From Kordiimonas lipolytica (GTDB lineage Bacteria; Pseudomonadota; Alphaproteobacteria; Sphingomonadales; Kordiimonadaceae), in assembly GCF_001550065.1 (NCBI RefSeq), contig NZ_LRUB01000027.1:99927-163926 (forward strand): a DNA stretch of 64,000 bases. Direction: 5' to 3'. The notes below the pieces were generated by a model. The model worked only from the letters and a program-made list of their open reading frames with translations. It did not search any database and was not told the origin of the DNA. Numbering within the stretch: the stretch's first letter is position 1; every line of letters begins with the position of its first letter. Made by a program: the position numbers and the translations under genes. This document shows positions 1 to 8,299 of the stretch, piece after piece.

Positions 1-1
1 C

Positions 2-367
2 TGCCGAATGCTTGAACTCGCTATCCTTGTGCCCGCGATGCAGAAATGGGTGGGCGAGCTTGAAGACAAGATGCCTTTCTGCGTTCGGGGTAGCAGCGAG
101 ACGATCACCGGTAACGGCCTTGGCCTGACAGAGGCGGCAAGAGGGTCGCTTGGGCACTGGCTATGCGCAGAAGATGGCATAATCAAAAATTACCAGATTG
201 TTGCCCCCACTTCCTGGAATTTTTCGCCCAGGGATCACCAGGGCATACCGGGCCCACTTGAACAGGCCCTCGAAGGGGCCCCGATCAGAAGCGGGGAGAC
301 CGAACCCGTTTCCGTGCAGCATATCGTGCGCTCCTTTGACCCCTGCCTCGTTTGCACGGTTCATTAA
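2..367 (+). CDS. [NiFe]-hydrogenase large subunit, C-terminal part (5' end outside window)
   Basis: The reading frame is open from the left edge and ends at 367. It carries the C-terminal hallmark of group 1/2 [NiFe]-hydrogenase large subunits: a PTSWNFSPRD stretch followed by the nickel-binding DPCLVCTVH motif, whose two cysteines and histidine lie at the active site. The stop codon follows this histidine directly, so the cleavable C-terminal peptide found in most catalytic large subunits is absent. That architecture is known for H2-sensing (HupV/HoxC-type, group 2b) subunits, which need no maturation endopeptidase; a catalytic group 2 enzyme cannot be excluded from this fragment. hypF follows after 18 bases, consistent with a hydrogenase operon extending to the left. 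Confidence 0.9.
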   Translation, partial: CRMLELAILVPAMQKWVGELEDKMPFCVRGSSETITGNGLGLTEAARGSLGHWLCAEDGIIKNYQIVAPTSWNFSPRDHQGIPGPLEQALEGAPIRSGETEPVSVQHIVRSFDPCLVCTVH

Positions 368-385
368 AGACCAGCTGGTTTTCGC

Positions 386-2698
386 ATGGCCGCCAAACCC
401 CAACAGGACCATTTCCTAATTCGCATCGAAGGCCTTGTACAGGGTGTCGGCTTCCGGCCAACCGTTTGGCGCATCGCAACCGAAATGAAACTGGTGGGCC
501 AGGTTCTCAATGACGGCGAGGGCGTCAAGATTCAACTGGCGGGAAGCGTAGAAGAAGCACGCAATCTGCTGAGCGAGCTTCGCCGACAGTGCCCACCTCT
601 GGCTCGAATTGACACGGCCGAAATCACACCTTTGGGCCAAGCTGGGCCCTTTGAAGGTTTCCAGATTGCCAAGAGCACCCACGACAGGAAGTCGGCCGGT
701 ATTGTGGCTGATGCAGCCACCTGCCCCGAATGCCTTGACGAAATCATGGACCCAGCTGACCGGCGGGCGGGGTATGCTTTCACAAACTGCACCCATTGCG
801 GGCCGCGCCTTTCTATCATTCGCGCCATTCCGTACGACCGGAAAAACACCTCAATGGCCTCGTTCGAAATGTGCCCAGCCTGTCAGGCGGAATATGAAAA
901 CCCTGCTGACCGCCGCTTTCACGCCCAGCCCAATGCCTGCCCCGATTGCGGTCCACAAATCTGGTTCGAGACATTGGATGGCCGCCTGGACGCCGATGCC
1001 ATAACAGTAGCTGTCAATAAGCTGAAAGCAGGCAATATCCTTGCGATCAAAGGGATTGGTGGTTTTCACCTTGCCTGTGACGCCACAAACAGCGAAGCCG
1101 TTAAGATGCTCAGGCAGAGGAAGGCCCGCGACAAGAAACCTTTCGCCATGATGGCCAGGGATATCACTCAGATCAAACGATATTGCACGGTAAACGGCGC
1201 GGAAGAAGCCAGCCTTACTTCAAAAGCTGCGCCAATCGTCCTTCTTGAAAAGCGACAAGATGCCAGCGCCCTGCCTTCCACTCTTGCCCCTGGCACCCAC
1301 AAGCTAGGCTTCATGCTACCCTACAGCCCCCTGCATCACCTGATCATGGCCGATCTTGACCACCCTATCGTGCTGACATCAGGAAACCTTTCAAGTGAAC
1401 CACAAGTAATCAGCAACGATGCCGCCCGCCAGAAACTACACAGCCTAGTTGACGGCTACTTGATGCACGACAGGGACATCGTCAACCGGGTGGACGACAG
1501 CGTAGTGTGCCACAGCGCCAGTGGTCAGTTGGTGATGCGGCGGGCGCGGGGATTGGCGCCAGCGCCCATCAGGATCGCCTTCCATACTAATAGGCCGATC
1601 CTGGCAATGGGCGGTGAGCTCAAGTCGAGCTTTTGCCTCTTAGACGGAAACCAAGCGATCCTGTCGCAACATATCGGTGACCTGGATGAGCCGTTCACCT
1701 TCACCGATTACCAGAAAATGCTGAACCTCTATCTGAAGCTCTATGACTTCCGGCCAGAAATCATCGCCATCGATAGCCACCCGGATTTCAAAGCAAGCCA
1801 GCTTGGGCAAAAACTGGCACAGGAGTTCGGGGCCGAACTTATAACCATCCAGCATCATGAAGCCCATTTCGCAGCCTGCCTGGGCGAAAATGAAGCCGGG
1901 TTTTCCGAAACCAAGGCCCTTGGCATCATTCTGGATGGTTTTGGTCTTGGGACAGATGGTGCCATCTGGGGTGGTGAGTTTTTTGTTGGAAATCTCTCAA
2001 GCCGACAGCATGTCGCCCAGTTTTCGCCTCATGCGCTTCTTGGGGGGGATAAAGCCACGCAGGAGCCCTGGCGAAACGCGTACGCGCACATGACCGCTGG
2101 ACTTACCGATGAGCAAAAACAAGTCTATGCGAACCTGCCCATTTTCGAATTTTTCCGGCAGAAACCGCTGGCCGTTCTTGACCGGATGCTGGAGACAGGA
2201 CTGAACTCACCACTGTCATCATCGGCGGGCCGCCTTTTCGACGCCGTGGCCGCCTGCCTTGGCATCTGCACGGGGCGTCAGTCCTTTGAGGGTCAGGCCG
2301 CAATCGAACTTGAGGCCACCGCAATGCCCTCAATGCAAACAGCCAACCCATATCCTTTCGAAATTCTGGAAGAGGGTGGGGCCGGGCAGCTTTCTTTTGC
2401 CCCGATGTGGGGGCCACTTCTGCACGATATGATGGGTGGCAAAGCCATTCCGCAAATCGCAGCAAACTTTCACCTGACCATCGCAGAAGGGATCGTGGCG
2501 CAGGCCCAGCTCATCGCGGGCCAACACGGCTTGAACGATATTGTCCTCTCAGGCGGGGTTGCCCAGAATACTATTCTGCGCGAAACCCTTGGTGAAAAAC
2601 TTGGCGCACAGGGATATCGTTTCCTGCTCCATCACCAAATTCCGCCAAATGACGGGGGCATTGCTTTTGGTCAGGCCGTTATAGCGGCCCAACGGTAG
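386..2698 (+). CDS. hypF: Carbamoyltransferase HypF, hydrogenase maturation
   Basis: HypF transfers the carbamoyl group of carbamoyl phosphate to HypE, which supplies the cyanide ligands of the [NiFe] active site. The 770 residues match the usual length and domain order. An N-terminal acylphosphatase domain has the motif GLVQGVGFRP (about residues 17-26). Two zinc-finger-like segments follow, with C-P-E-C near 113, C-T-H-C, C-P-A-C near 164 and C-P-D-C near 185. A YrdC-like domain lies around 205-380. A Kae1/HypF C-terminal domain shows HHEAH near 490 and GGVAQNT near 724. The start 18 bases after the hydrogenase stop suggests translation from one transcript. No other hyp gene is in the window, so the rest must lie to the left or elsewhere. 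Confidence 0.95.
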   Translation: MAAKPQQDHFLIRIEGLVQGVGFRPTVWRIATEMKLVGQVLNDGEGVKIQLAGSVEEARNLLSELRRQCPPLARIDTAEITPLGQAGPFEGFQIAKSTHDRKSAGIVADAATCPECLDEIMDPADRRAGYAFTNCTHCGPRLSIIRAIPYDRKNTSMASFEMCPACQAEYENPADRRFHAQPNACPDCGPQIWFETLDGRLDADAITVAVNKLKAGNILAIKGIGGFHLACDATNSEAVKMLRQRKARDKKPFAMMARDITQIKRYCTVNGAEEASLTSKAAPIVLLEKRQDASALPSTLAPGTHKLGFMLPYSPLHHLIMADLDHPIVLTSGNLSSEPQVISNDAARQKLHSLVDGYLMHDRDIVNRVDDSVVCHSASGQLVMRRARGLAPAPIRIAFHTNRPILAMGGELKSSFCLLDGNQAILSQHIGDLDEPFTFTDYQKMLNLYLKLYDFRPEIIAIDSHPDFKASQLGQKLAQEFGAELITIQHHEAHFAACLGENEAGFSETKALGIILDGFGLGTDGAIWGGEFFVGNLSSRQHVAQFSPHALLGGDKATQEPWRNAYAHMTAGLTDEQKQVYANLPIFEFFRQKPLAVLDRMLETGLNSPLSSSAGRLFDAVAACLGICTGRQSFEGQAAIELEATAMPSMQTANPYPFEILEEGGAGQLSFAPMWGPLLHDMMGGKAIPQIAANFHLTIAEGIVAQAQLIAGQHGLNDIVLSGGVAQNTILRETLGEKLGAQGYRFLLHHQIPPNDGGIAFGQAVIAAQR

Positions 2699-3122
2699 CC
2701 CCGCCCCTGCTTACGAAAACTGAAGGTCTGCTCTTAGATGGAAAGACGGCCCTGTCGGATAGTCTCATTTTATGAGTCACACAGTCTCATTAATTGCGTC
2801 ACCCTAAATGAACCAAAACCGAATTGAACCAGCCGCCATACGTAAGGGGAGTCAGAAGACTGACAATGATGAATTGCGGCCATTCGAGCGCAATAATTTA
2901 GGGGTTGGCCTCGGTAAGCGAAAAACCGACCTGTCGCGGATTTGCTGAGTCAGCATATGATAGCCAAAATCTATCATTCAATCACAAAAATCATGTATTG
3001 AACTATCACCGCAAGCCTACATCTTCTAGTTCGGCGGCCACCCCCGCCAGGAAACAGAATTAAAGATGGTTTGTGCCGTGCAGGAACAGTCTCCACGGCC
3101 TTCTTTTTGCGAGTGAAAAAAC
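2699..3122. other. Intergenic region between hypF and the exporter operon
   Basis: I see no convincing gene in these 424 bases. It presumably holds the promoter of the exporter operon. The sequence is AT-richer than its surroundings. It contains the direct repeat AGTCTCATT at 2761-2769 and 2783-2791 (22 bases apart) with an internal CTCAT-ttt-ATGAG inverted repeat. No clear -35/-10 pair could be assigned. Confidence 0.5.
2761..2791. promoter_or_regulatory. Candidate operator: direct repeat spaced two helical turns
   Basis: AGTCTCATT occurs at 2761-2769 and again at 2783-2791, a 22-base period that places both on the same DNA face. CTCAT and ATGAG (2764-2776) also form a short inverted repeat. 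No known consensus was recognised, and the link to the exporter operon starting at 3123 is inferred from position only. Confidence 0.3.
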
Positions 3123-4826
3123 GTGTCCGCCCCCAATCCCCCGAGCGCTGCATCATCCACGAACTTAAGCGAGGTTTATGCGTTTCTACGCTCCATCCTC
3201 GGGCCCGAAAAATCCTTCTACAAGCTCGCCGCCGTCTATGGCGTCGGCATCAGCCTGCTGAGCCTTGCGGTGCCTGTATCGGTACAGATGCTGATCAACA
3301 CGGTGGCGAATATCGGCCTGGCCGCACCCCTGGTGGTTTTGGCGACCGTGCTCTTTGTCCTGCTGCTGGTGTCTGGCCTCCTGAATGCGCTCAGAATACA
3401 TCTGATGGAAATATTCAGTCGGCGGTTCTATGCGCGGATGGTCGCTGAAATTTCCCTGCGCACACTGTATGCCCAGAATCCCTTCTTTGCGGACAACGGC
3501 AAGAACCCGTTGTTCAACCGGTATTTTGACATCGTTATCATCCAGAAATCAGTGCCTTATCTTCTGATTGGCGGCTTCACCGTCGTGCTGCAGGCCCTTG
3601 TTGGGTTTGTTATCGTATCGCTTTATCATCCCCTATTTCTGGTGTTCAACATCACGCTCTGCCTGCTGATCTGGCTCATCTGGGCCATGTGGGGCAAGAA
3701 GGCCATCAAAAGTGCGATCGAGCAATCCCATAAGAAACACGCGGTTGCCGCTTGGGTTGAAGACCTTGGGGCTTCAAACGGCTATTATAAATCCAGCCTC
3801 CATATTGAGAGGGCGCTCAAGCTCACTGATGCGAAAACGGCAGACTATATCGCGTCGAACAAGGCCCATTTTCGCTACAGCTTTTCCCAAACACTCGCCT
3901 TCCTGCTGATATATGCCGCAGCCAGCGCGGCGCTTCTTGGGCTGGGCGGCTGGCTGACTATTCTGGGCCAGCTCAGCCTTGGTCAGCTGGTGGCAGCGGA
4001 ACTGATCCTCTCAGCCGTCTTTTTCGGCATCTCGCAGCTTGGGGTCTATCTTGCCAGCTTCTATGACATCATTGCCGCCGTCGAAGAACTCTCGCATTTC
4101 TACTCCGTCCCCCAGGAAGTGCCCAGAGGCACGAAAACCCCGCTGGAAACCAACAGCGTGCTGTCCTTCGACAATGCGCAGGGCTTCGGGCGGGATGAGA
4201 AGGTCACTTTCAACCTCACCATCGGGCAAGGGGATGTCATTTTCTGTGGCACCAAAAACCACGGTATACAACGCCTGTTCACAGACCTGTTGAAGCACCA
4301 TGTGCGGCCCGATGGCGGCATCGTCAGCATCGGAGGCATTGATGTGCTGGATATCGAAGTGCATGAATTGCGGCAAATCATCACCATCCTTGACCGGCCG
4401 ACAGTGATCAATGCCACCATCCGCGACTTCCTCCGCTATGCGGGTGAGGAAAAACACAGCGGAGACACCCTTGATATCCTGGATCAGGTAGGGCTCAGGA
4501 ACGCTGTCACCCATCTCAAGAATGGGCTGGATACGGAGGTATCGACCACCGGCGCGCCCCTGTCACTCACCGAAGTGCTGAAGCTCAAGCTTGCGGCGGC
4601 GCTGATCTCAGGCCCCAAGGTGCTGGTGCTTAATCAGCTGTTCGACATCATCCCAGAGAATACGCTGGTCAACATCCTCGCGCTGTTCCGCGAGCGCTGG
4701 AATACGACCGTGATCTATTTCTCCAACAGGGATCATGCGTTGGGGTTCGAGAAATTCCTCTATCTGGGGGCAGACACGCAATCCTTCTTCACCAGCTTCG
4801 AAACTTTCAAACAAGAACTCCGGTAA
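3123..4826 (+). CDS. ABC-exporter-like protein with degenerate ATPase domain
   Basis: This protein (567 residues, GTG start) has the layout of a type I secretion/ABC exporter half-transporter: about six hydrophobic segments in residues 35-310, then an NBD-like domain. The ATPase motifs are all lost. The Walker A position (about 375-383) reads GTKNHGIQR without the lysine-Ser/Thr pair. The LSGGQ position reads LSLTEV (about 480). The Walker B position (about 499-508) ends in LNQLFD instead of LDE, and the H-loop histidine is not recognisable. It should therefore not hydrolyse ATP by itself. It is followed 15 bases later by an HlyD-type adaptor and then a TolC-type channel. It may pair with another ABC subunit or work as a scaffold; both ideas are inference. 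Confidence 0.8.
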   Translation: MSAPNPPSAASSTNLSEVYAFLRSILGPEKSFYKLAAVYGVGISLLSLAVPVSVQMLINTVANIGLAAPLVVLATVLFVLLLVSGLLNALRIHLMEIFSRRFYARMVAEISLRTLYAQNPFFADNGKNPLFNRYFDIVIIQKSVPYLLIGGFTVVLQALVGFVIVSLYHPLFLVFNITLCLLIWLIWAMWGKKAIKSAIEQSHKKHAVAAWVEDLGASNGYYKSSLHIERALKLTDAKTADYIASNKAHFRYSFSQTLAFLLIYAAASAALLGLGGWLTILGQLSLGQLVAAELILSAVFFGISQLGVYLASFYDIIAAVEELSHFYSVPQEVPRGTKTPLETNSVLSFDNAQGFGRDEKVTFNLTIGQGDVIFCGTKNHGIQRLFTDLLKHHVRPDGGIVSIGGIDVLDIEVHELRQIITILDRPTVINATIRDFLRYAGEEKHSGDTLDILDQVGLRNAVTHLKNGLDTEVSTTGAPLSLTEVLKLKLAAALISGPKVLVLNQLFDIIPENTLVNILALFRERWNTTVIYFSNRDHALGFEKFLYLGADTQSFFTSFETFKQELR

Positions 4827-4841
4827 AAGGACGAGGGCACC

Positions 4842-5882
4842 ATGCCGTTCCGCGAGCGTCATATCAATCACTTCCAAACTCTTGCCAGCATTCGCATGCC
4901 CCGCATCATGCGCGTGATTGCCTGGATGCTAGGCCTGGGGACCTTGGCTATCATCCTGTTCCTGATTTTCACCCCCTGGGTACAGACCGCCTCGGGCTTT
5001 GGTACCGTCACGGCGCTTAATCCAACCGACCGGCAGCAGGAACTGAACGCGCTGGTTTCTGGCCGTATCAAGGAATGGTATGTGCGCGACGGTAGCCGCG
5101 TAAAGGCCGGGGACCCCATCGTCAAGGTCGTCGACAATGACCCCAATTTCCTTCAGAGCCTGGAAGCCGAGCGCGCCCAGGCAATGGCCAAACTGCGGGC
5201 CATGGAGACCGCGGTCCTGACCGCAGAGATAGATCTTGACCGAACCCGCAAGCTGCTGAATGAGGGGCTGGCGTCCCAGCGTGACTTGGAGCAAGCTCGC
5301 CTCCGGATCGAGAGCCTTCGCGGAGACACTGCCGACGCATCGGCGCAACTGAACCGCCTGGACATCGGCCTCTCCCGCGGCTCCACCCAGATGGTGAAAG
5401 CCCCACGCGATGGCTTCATCCACAGGGTTCTCGCAGGCGATACAGCCACTTTCGTCAAGGCAGGAGACCCTGTAGCAACCTTTATCCCCGAAAAGGTTGA
5501 GCGGGCTGTTGAACTTTATATCGACGGTCGGGACATTGGCCTTGCCCGCCTTGGGGACCGGGTGCGATTGCAGTTCGAGGGGTGGCCCGTCGTACAGTTC
5601 AGCGGCTGGCCATCCGTGGCGGTGGGAACATTTGGCGGCCGAATTGTCGCCATTGACCCGGCGGCAGGCACGGGCGGAAGGTTCCGGGTTCTGGTCAGTG
5701 AAGACCCGGATGACCTCCCCTGGCCTGACAACCGGCTGCTGCGTTTGGGCGCAAAAGCCAGGGGCTGGATTACCTTTGAGACGGTCACCGTAGGCTATGA
5801 AGTTTGGCGCCAGTTGAACAACTTCCCGGCCGAGTTTCGCCCGGAGGCCACAAAAGCCAACGCCGACGCGGGGGCGAAATGA
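4842..5882 (+). CDS. HlyD-family periplasmic adaptor (membrane fusion protein)
   Basis: This 346-residue adaptor would link the inner-membrane exporter to the outer-membrane channel. One membrane anchor lies at about residues 24-46 (VIAWMLGLGTLAIILFLIF). It is followed by a lipoyl-like half with SGRIKEWYVRDGSRVKAGDP, a helical hairpin (about 100-180) rich in Glu, Ala, Arg and Leu, the second lipoyl half (APRDGFIHRVLAGD) and a beta-barrel. A start 15 bases after the ABC-like gene and a 4-base overlap with the next gene place it in one operon. The substrate cannot be read from the sequence. Confidence 0.88.
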   Translation: MPFRERHINHFQTLASIRMPRIMRVIAWMLGLGTLAIILFLIFTPWVQTASGFGTVTALNPTDRQQELNALVSGRIKEWYVRDGSRVKAGDPIVKVVDNDPNFLQSLEAERAQAMAKLRAMETAVLTAEIDLDRTRKLLNEGLASQRDLEQARLRIESLRGDTADASAQLNRLDIGLSRGSTQMVKAPRDGFIHRVLAGDTATFVKAGDPVATFIPEKVERAVELYIDGRDIGLARLGDRVRLQFEGWPVVQFSGWPSVAVGTFGGRIVAIDPAAGTGGRFRVLVSEDPDDLPWPDNRLLRLGAKARGWITFETVTVGYEVWRQLNNFPAEFRPEATKANADAGAK

Positions 5883-7306
5883 TGACACGCCTGATCCTGA
5901 TCGCCCTGGCGCTGGTTGCAGCTCTCACTGGCAAGGCAGGCGCCTCACTGACCCTGCAGGAAGTCCTGACATCTGCCCGCGAGCATGCCCCGAAACTTTT
6001 GGAACAACAGGCAGCGCTCAGGGGCGCTGAAGGAAGTGTGCTGGCGGCTGAGGGCGCTTTTGACACCACTCTGGATGTGGAATTTCGCAGTCGCGCCACC
6101 GGCAGCTGGAGCGGAAGCTACCTGAAAGCCGATGCCAAAAGGGCACTGACAGACAATGGTGTCTCGGTCTATGGCGGCTACCGCGTATCAGACGGTCGTT
6201 TCCCCACATATGAAGACCAGTATTTCACCAACTCGTTGGGGGAATTCAAACTGGGCGTTCTTGTGCCGCTGTTGCAGGACCGCGCTTTCGACACGAACCG
6301 CTTCCGCGTGGCCGATGCGCGCCTGAAACGGGAGCAAGAGCAGATCAAAACGCTGATCCAGGCCATTGAAGTCCAGCGCAACGCCACAATTGCATACTGG
6401 GAATGGGTCGTGGCCGGACACCAGCTGAGGGTTTATGAGCATTTGCTTGCCATCGCGAAGCAGCGGGACACGGCGCTCAGCCGGCAGGTTGAAGAAGGCG
6501 CAATCGCCAACTTTGCATTACTTGAAAACCAACAGAATATCACCCGGCGGCAGACCCTGGTGATGAATGCGCGTCAGAAGTTTCTGATGGCCGCCAACAA
6601 GCTGTCACTCTATTACCGAAGCCCGAAGGGAATCCCACAGCAACCGGAAGAAGCGCAGCTGCCCGCCATGGCAGAGGTGTTTACCGGCATCGCTGGCGTA
6701 AACCTGACAACTGGCCCGACCGAGGCGCTGGTCGCCAAACGGCCGGAACTGGAAAGCCTGAATGTCGCGCTGGACCGCGCCCGCCAGAAACTTCGGCTTG
6801 GCGAAAACGGCCTAAAGCCCCAGCTTACCCTTATGGGTGAAGTGTCCCGAGATTTCGGGGGCATAGCCGAAGGGGGCAGCAGCCGGGACTCTACCGATGC
6901 CATCGTTGGCGTGCGCTTCTCGATCCCACTCGGTCAACGTGCTGCACGCGGCAGCTTTCGCTCAGCAAAGGCAGATTTAGACAGGCTGTCATTCCAGCGG
7001 CAGCGGTTAATGGAGCAGTTCATCGTTGAGCTTGAAAATCTCACGCTGGGCGTTGAAATGTCACAACAGCGTCTGATGCTGACCCGGCAGAATGCGGCCC
7101 AGACCCAAGCCATGCAAAAAGCCGAGGAAATTCGTTTTGCCAACGGTGCCAGCGACTTTTTTCTGCTTAACGTCCGCGAGGAAGCCGCCTCTCGCGCGCA
7201 AATCGACCACCTTCTGGCGGCGCTGGAGTTTCACGCCTCCATGGCCAGCTATTCTGCTGCGATGATGGATTTGGAAACCCTGGGGCTTGAGGAAATGCCG
7301 CTATAG
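5879..7306 (+). CDS. TolC-family outer-membrane channel protein
   Basis: The 475-residue product completes the tripartite exporter. I chose the ATG at 5879, which overlaps the adaptor stop codon (ATGA); an open frame upstream lacks a ribosome site. The N-terminus is a signal peptide (MMTRLILIALALVAALTGKAGA). The rest is the long alpha-helical outer-membrane-efflux fold, with two repeated helical halves and features such as RPELESLNVALDRARQ and a second-half VGVRFSIPLGQRAARG strand. A hairpin at 7318-7349 follows the stop codon. Confidence 0.85.
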   Translation: MMTRLILIALALVAALTGKAGASLTLQEVLTSAREHAPKLLEQQAALRGAEGSVLAAEGAFDTTLDVEFRSRATGSWSGSYLKADAKRALTDNGVSVYGGYRVSDGRFPTYEDQYFTNSLGEFKLGVLVPLLQDRAFDTNRFRVADARLKREQEQIKTLIQAIEVQRNATIAYWEWVVAGHQLRVYEHLLAIAKQRDTALSRQVEEGAIANFALLENQQNITRRQTLVMNARQKFLMAANKLSLYYRSPKGIPQQPEEAQLPAMAEVFTGIAGVNLTTGPTEALVAKRPELESLNVALDRARQKLRLGENGLKPQLTLMGEVSRDFGGIAEGGSSRDSTDAIVGVRFSIPLGQRAARGSFRSAKADLDRLSFQRQRLMEQFIVELENLTLGVEMSQQRLMLTRQNAAQTQAMQKAEEIRFANGASDFFLLNVREEAASRAQIDHLLAALEFHASMASYSAAMMDLETLGLEEMPL

Positions 7307-7317
7307 GCAACCGCTTT

Positions 7318-7349
7318 GGGGATCTCACCTGCCCATTGGGTGGATCCCC
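7318..7349. terminator. Hairpin between convergent genes
   Basis: GGGGATC at 7318-7324 pairs with GATCCCC at 7343-7349, with additional inner pairing CACC/GGGTG. There is no clear T-run, so this is a possible bidirectional terminator or simply a stable stem between the exporter operon and the convergent nucleoside-hydrolase-like gene. Confidence 0.5.
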
Positions 7350-7355
7350 GTCTGC

Positions 7356-8294
7356 TTATGAACGTGCGAACTGGTCTAGCACATATTGGTAATAGGCATC
7401 CGTGTCTTTGATCTTCATGATCACATCCACTTCGCGCATGGCCTTGTTGGGGATCATCGCGCCTTCCTTGTCACCACTGGTGACAATTTCGATATGCATC
7501 TTCTGTGGCTCATCAAACAGATCCGGCCGCGAGATATAGCAGGTGGTTACCATGTCCCACATGTCATAGAAGGGCTCGTCAGACACTAGGGCATAGCTCT
7601 GCAGCGCCAGGTCCGAATAGCGGTAGACCTTCCCCTGCACGAGAAGCTGCGCCATAAACTCCTTGGCGACCGGCACCGTATCCGTGACATCAAGCGGGAA
7701 GACGGTAATCTTGAATTTGGTATTGGCCAGAAGCCACTGCCCTGCGTCCGGGTCCCAGAAGACATTCCATTCGGCATAGGGGTTGGCGATGGGCAGCGTG
7801 TCCGGGTCAAGGTTGCCGGCAACATCCACCGCACCCGCCATCCAGATCATATGGTCGATCTTGGCCTCAAGCTCGGGGCGCCGCTTCAAAAGCTCCGCGA
7901 TTGGTGTTGCCGGGCACAGGCACAGGAGGATGACCGGCTCCGGCACGCTATCGAGATACTGCTCCAGCCAGGCATCACCGTCCGGGTAGGGCGGCCAATC
8001 GGGGTGCGGGCCATAGGGCGCGAGCGCCGCAACCTCCCCCTGCTTGATGCAGTCAGCCCGGTACGGCCAGGGGAACGGGTTGAACCCCCGCGCGCCAGAG
8101 AGCGACAGCGGAATATCGGTGCGCCCGATATATTGCTGTATTTTCCATGCCGCATCCATTGCCGGGCCATAGATACAGTCGGCGTTGACGATGACGATAC
8201 CGTCGAGCGAGACACCTTCCATGGTTGTGAGCAGGATGGTCGACATATATTCGTCGATGGCTGCGTCATGGACGAGAACCACACGTTTGGTCAT
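7356..8294 (-). CDS. Divergent nucleoside-hydrolase-fold protein
   Basis: The 312 residues resemble the inosine/uridine-preferring nucleoside hydrolase family, which cleaves the N-glycosidic bond of ribonucleosides using a calcium ion. The family's N-terminal DTDxGxDD calcium motif is altered to VHDAAIDE, keeping only part of the acidic ligands. The NPYAEWNVFWDPDA stretch (about residues 175-188) matches the conserved N-x-x-A-E-x-N...DP region. The catalytic His-Asp of the C-terminal half is not obvious (YDMWDM at the expected place). It starts 5 bases after the multicopper oxidase gene and is probably its operon partner. Hydrolase activity is uncertain. Confidence 0.75.
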   Translation of the reverse strand: MTKRVVLVHDAAIDEYMSTILLTTMEGVSLDGIVIVNADCIYGPAMDAAWKIQQYIGRTDIPLSLSGARGFNPFPWPYRADCIKQGEVAALAPYGPHPDWPPYPDGDAWLEQYLDSVPEPVILLCLCPATPIAELLKRRPELEAKIDHMIWMAGAVDVAGNLDPDTLPIANPYAEWNVFWDPDAGQWLLANTKFKITVFPLDVTDTVPVAKEFMAQLLVQGKVYRYSDLALQSYALVSDEPFYDMWDMVTTCYISRPDLFDEPQKMHIEIVTSGDKEGAMIPNKAMREVDVIMKIKDTDAYYQYVLDQFARS

Positions 8295-8299
8295 TAGCT

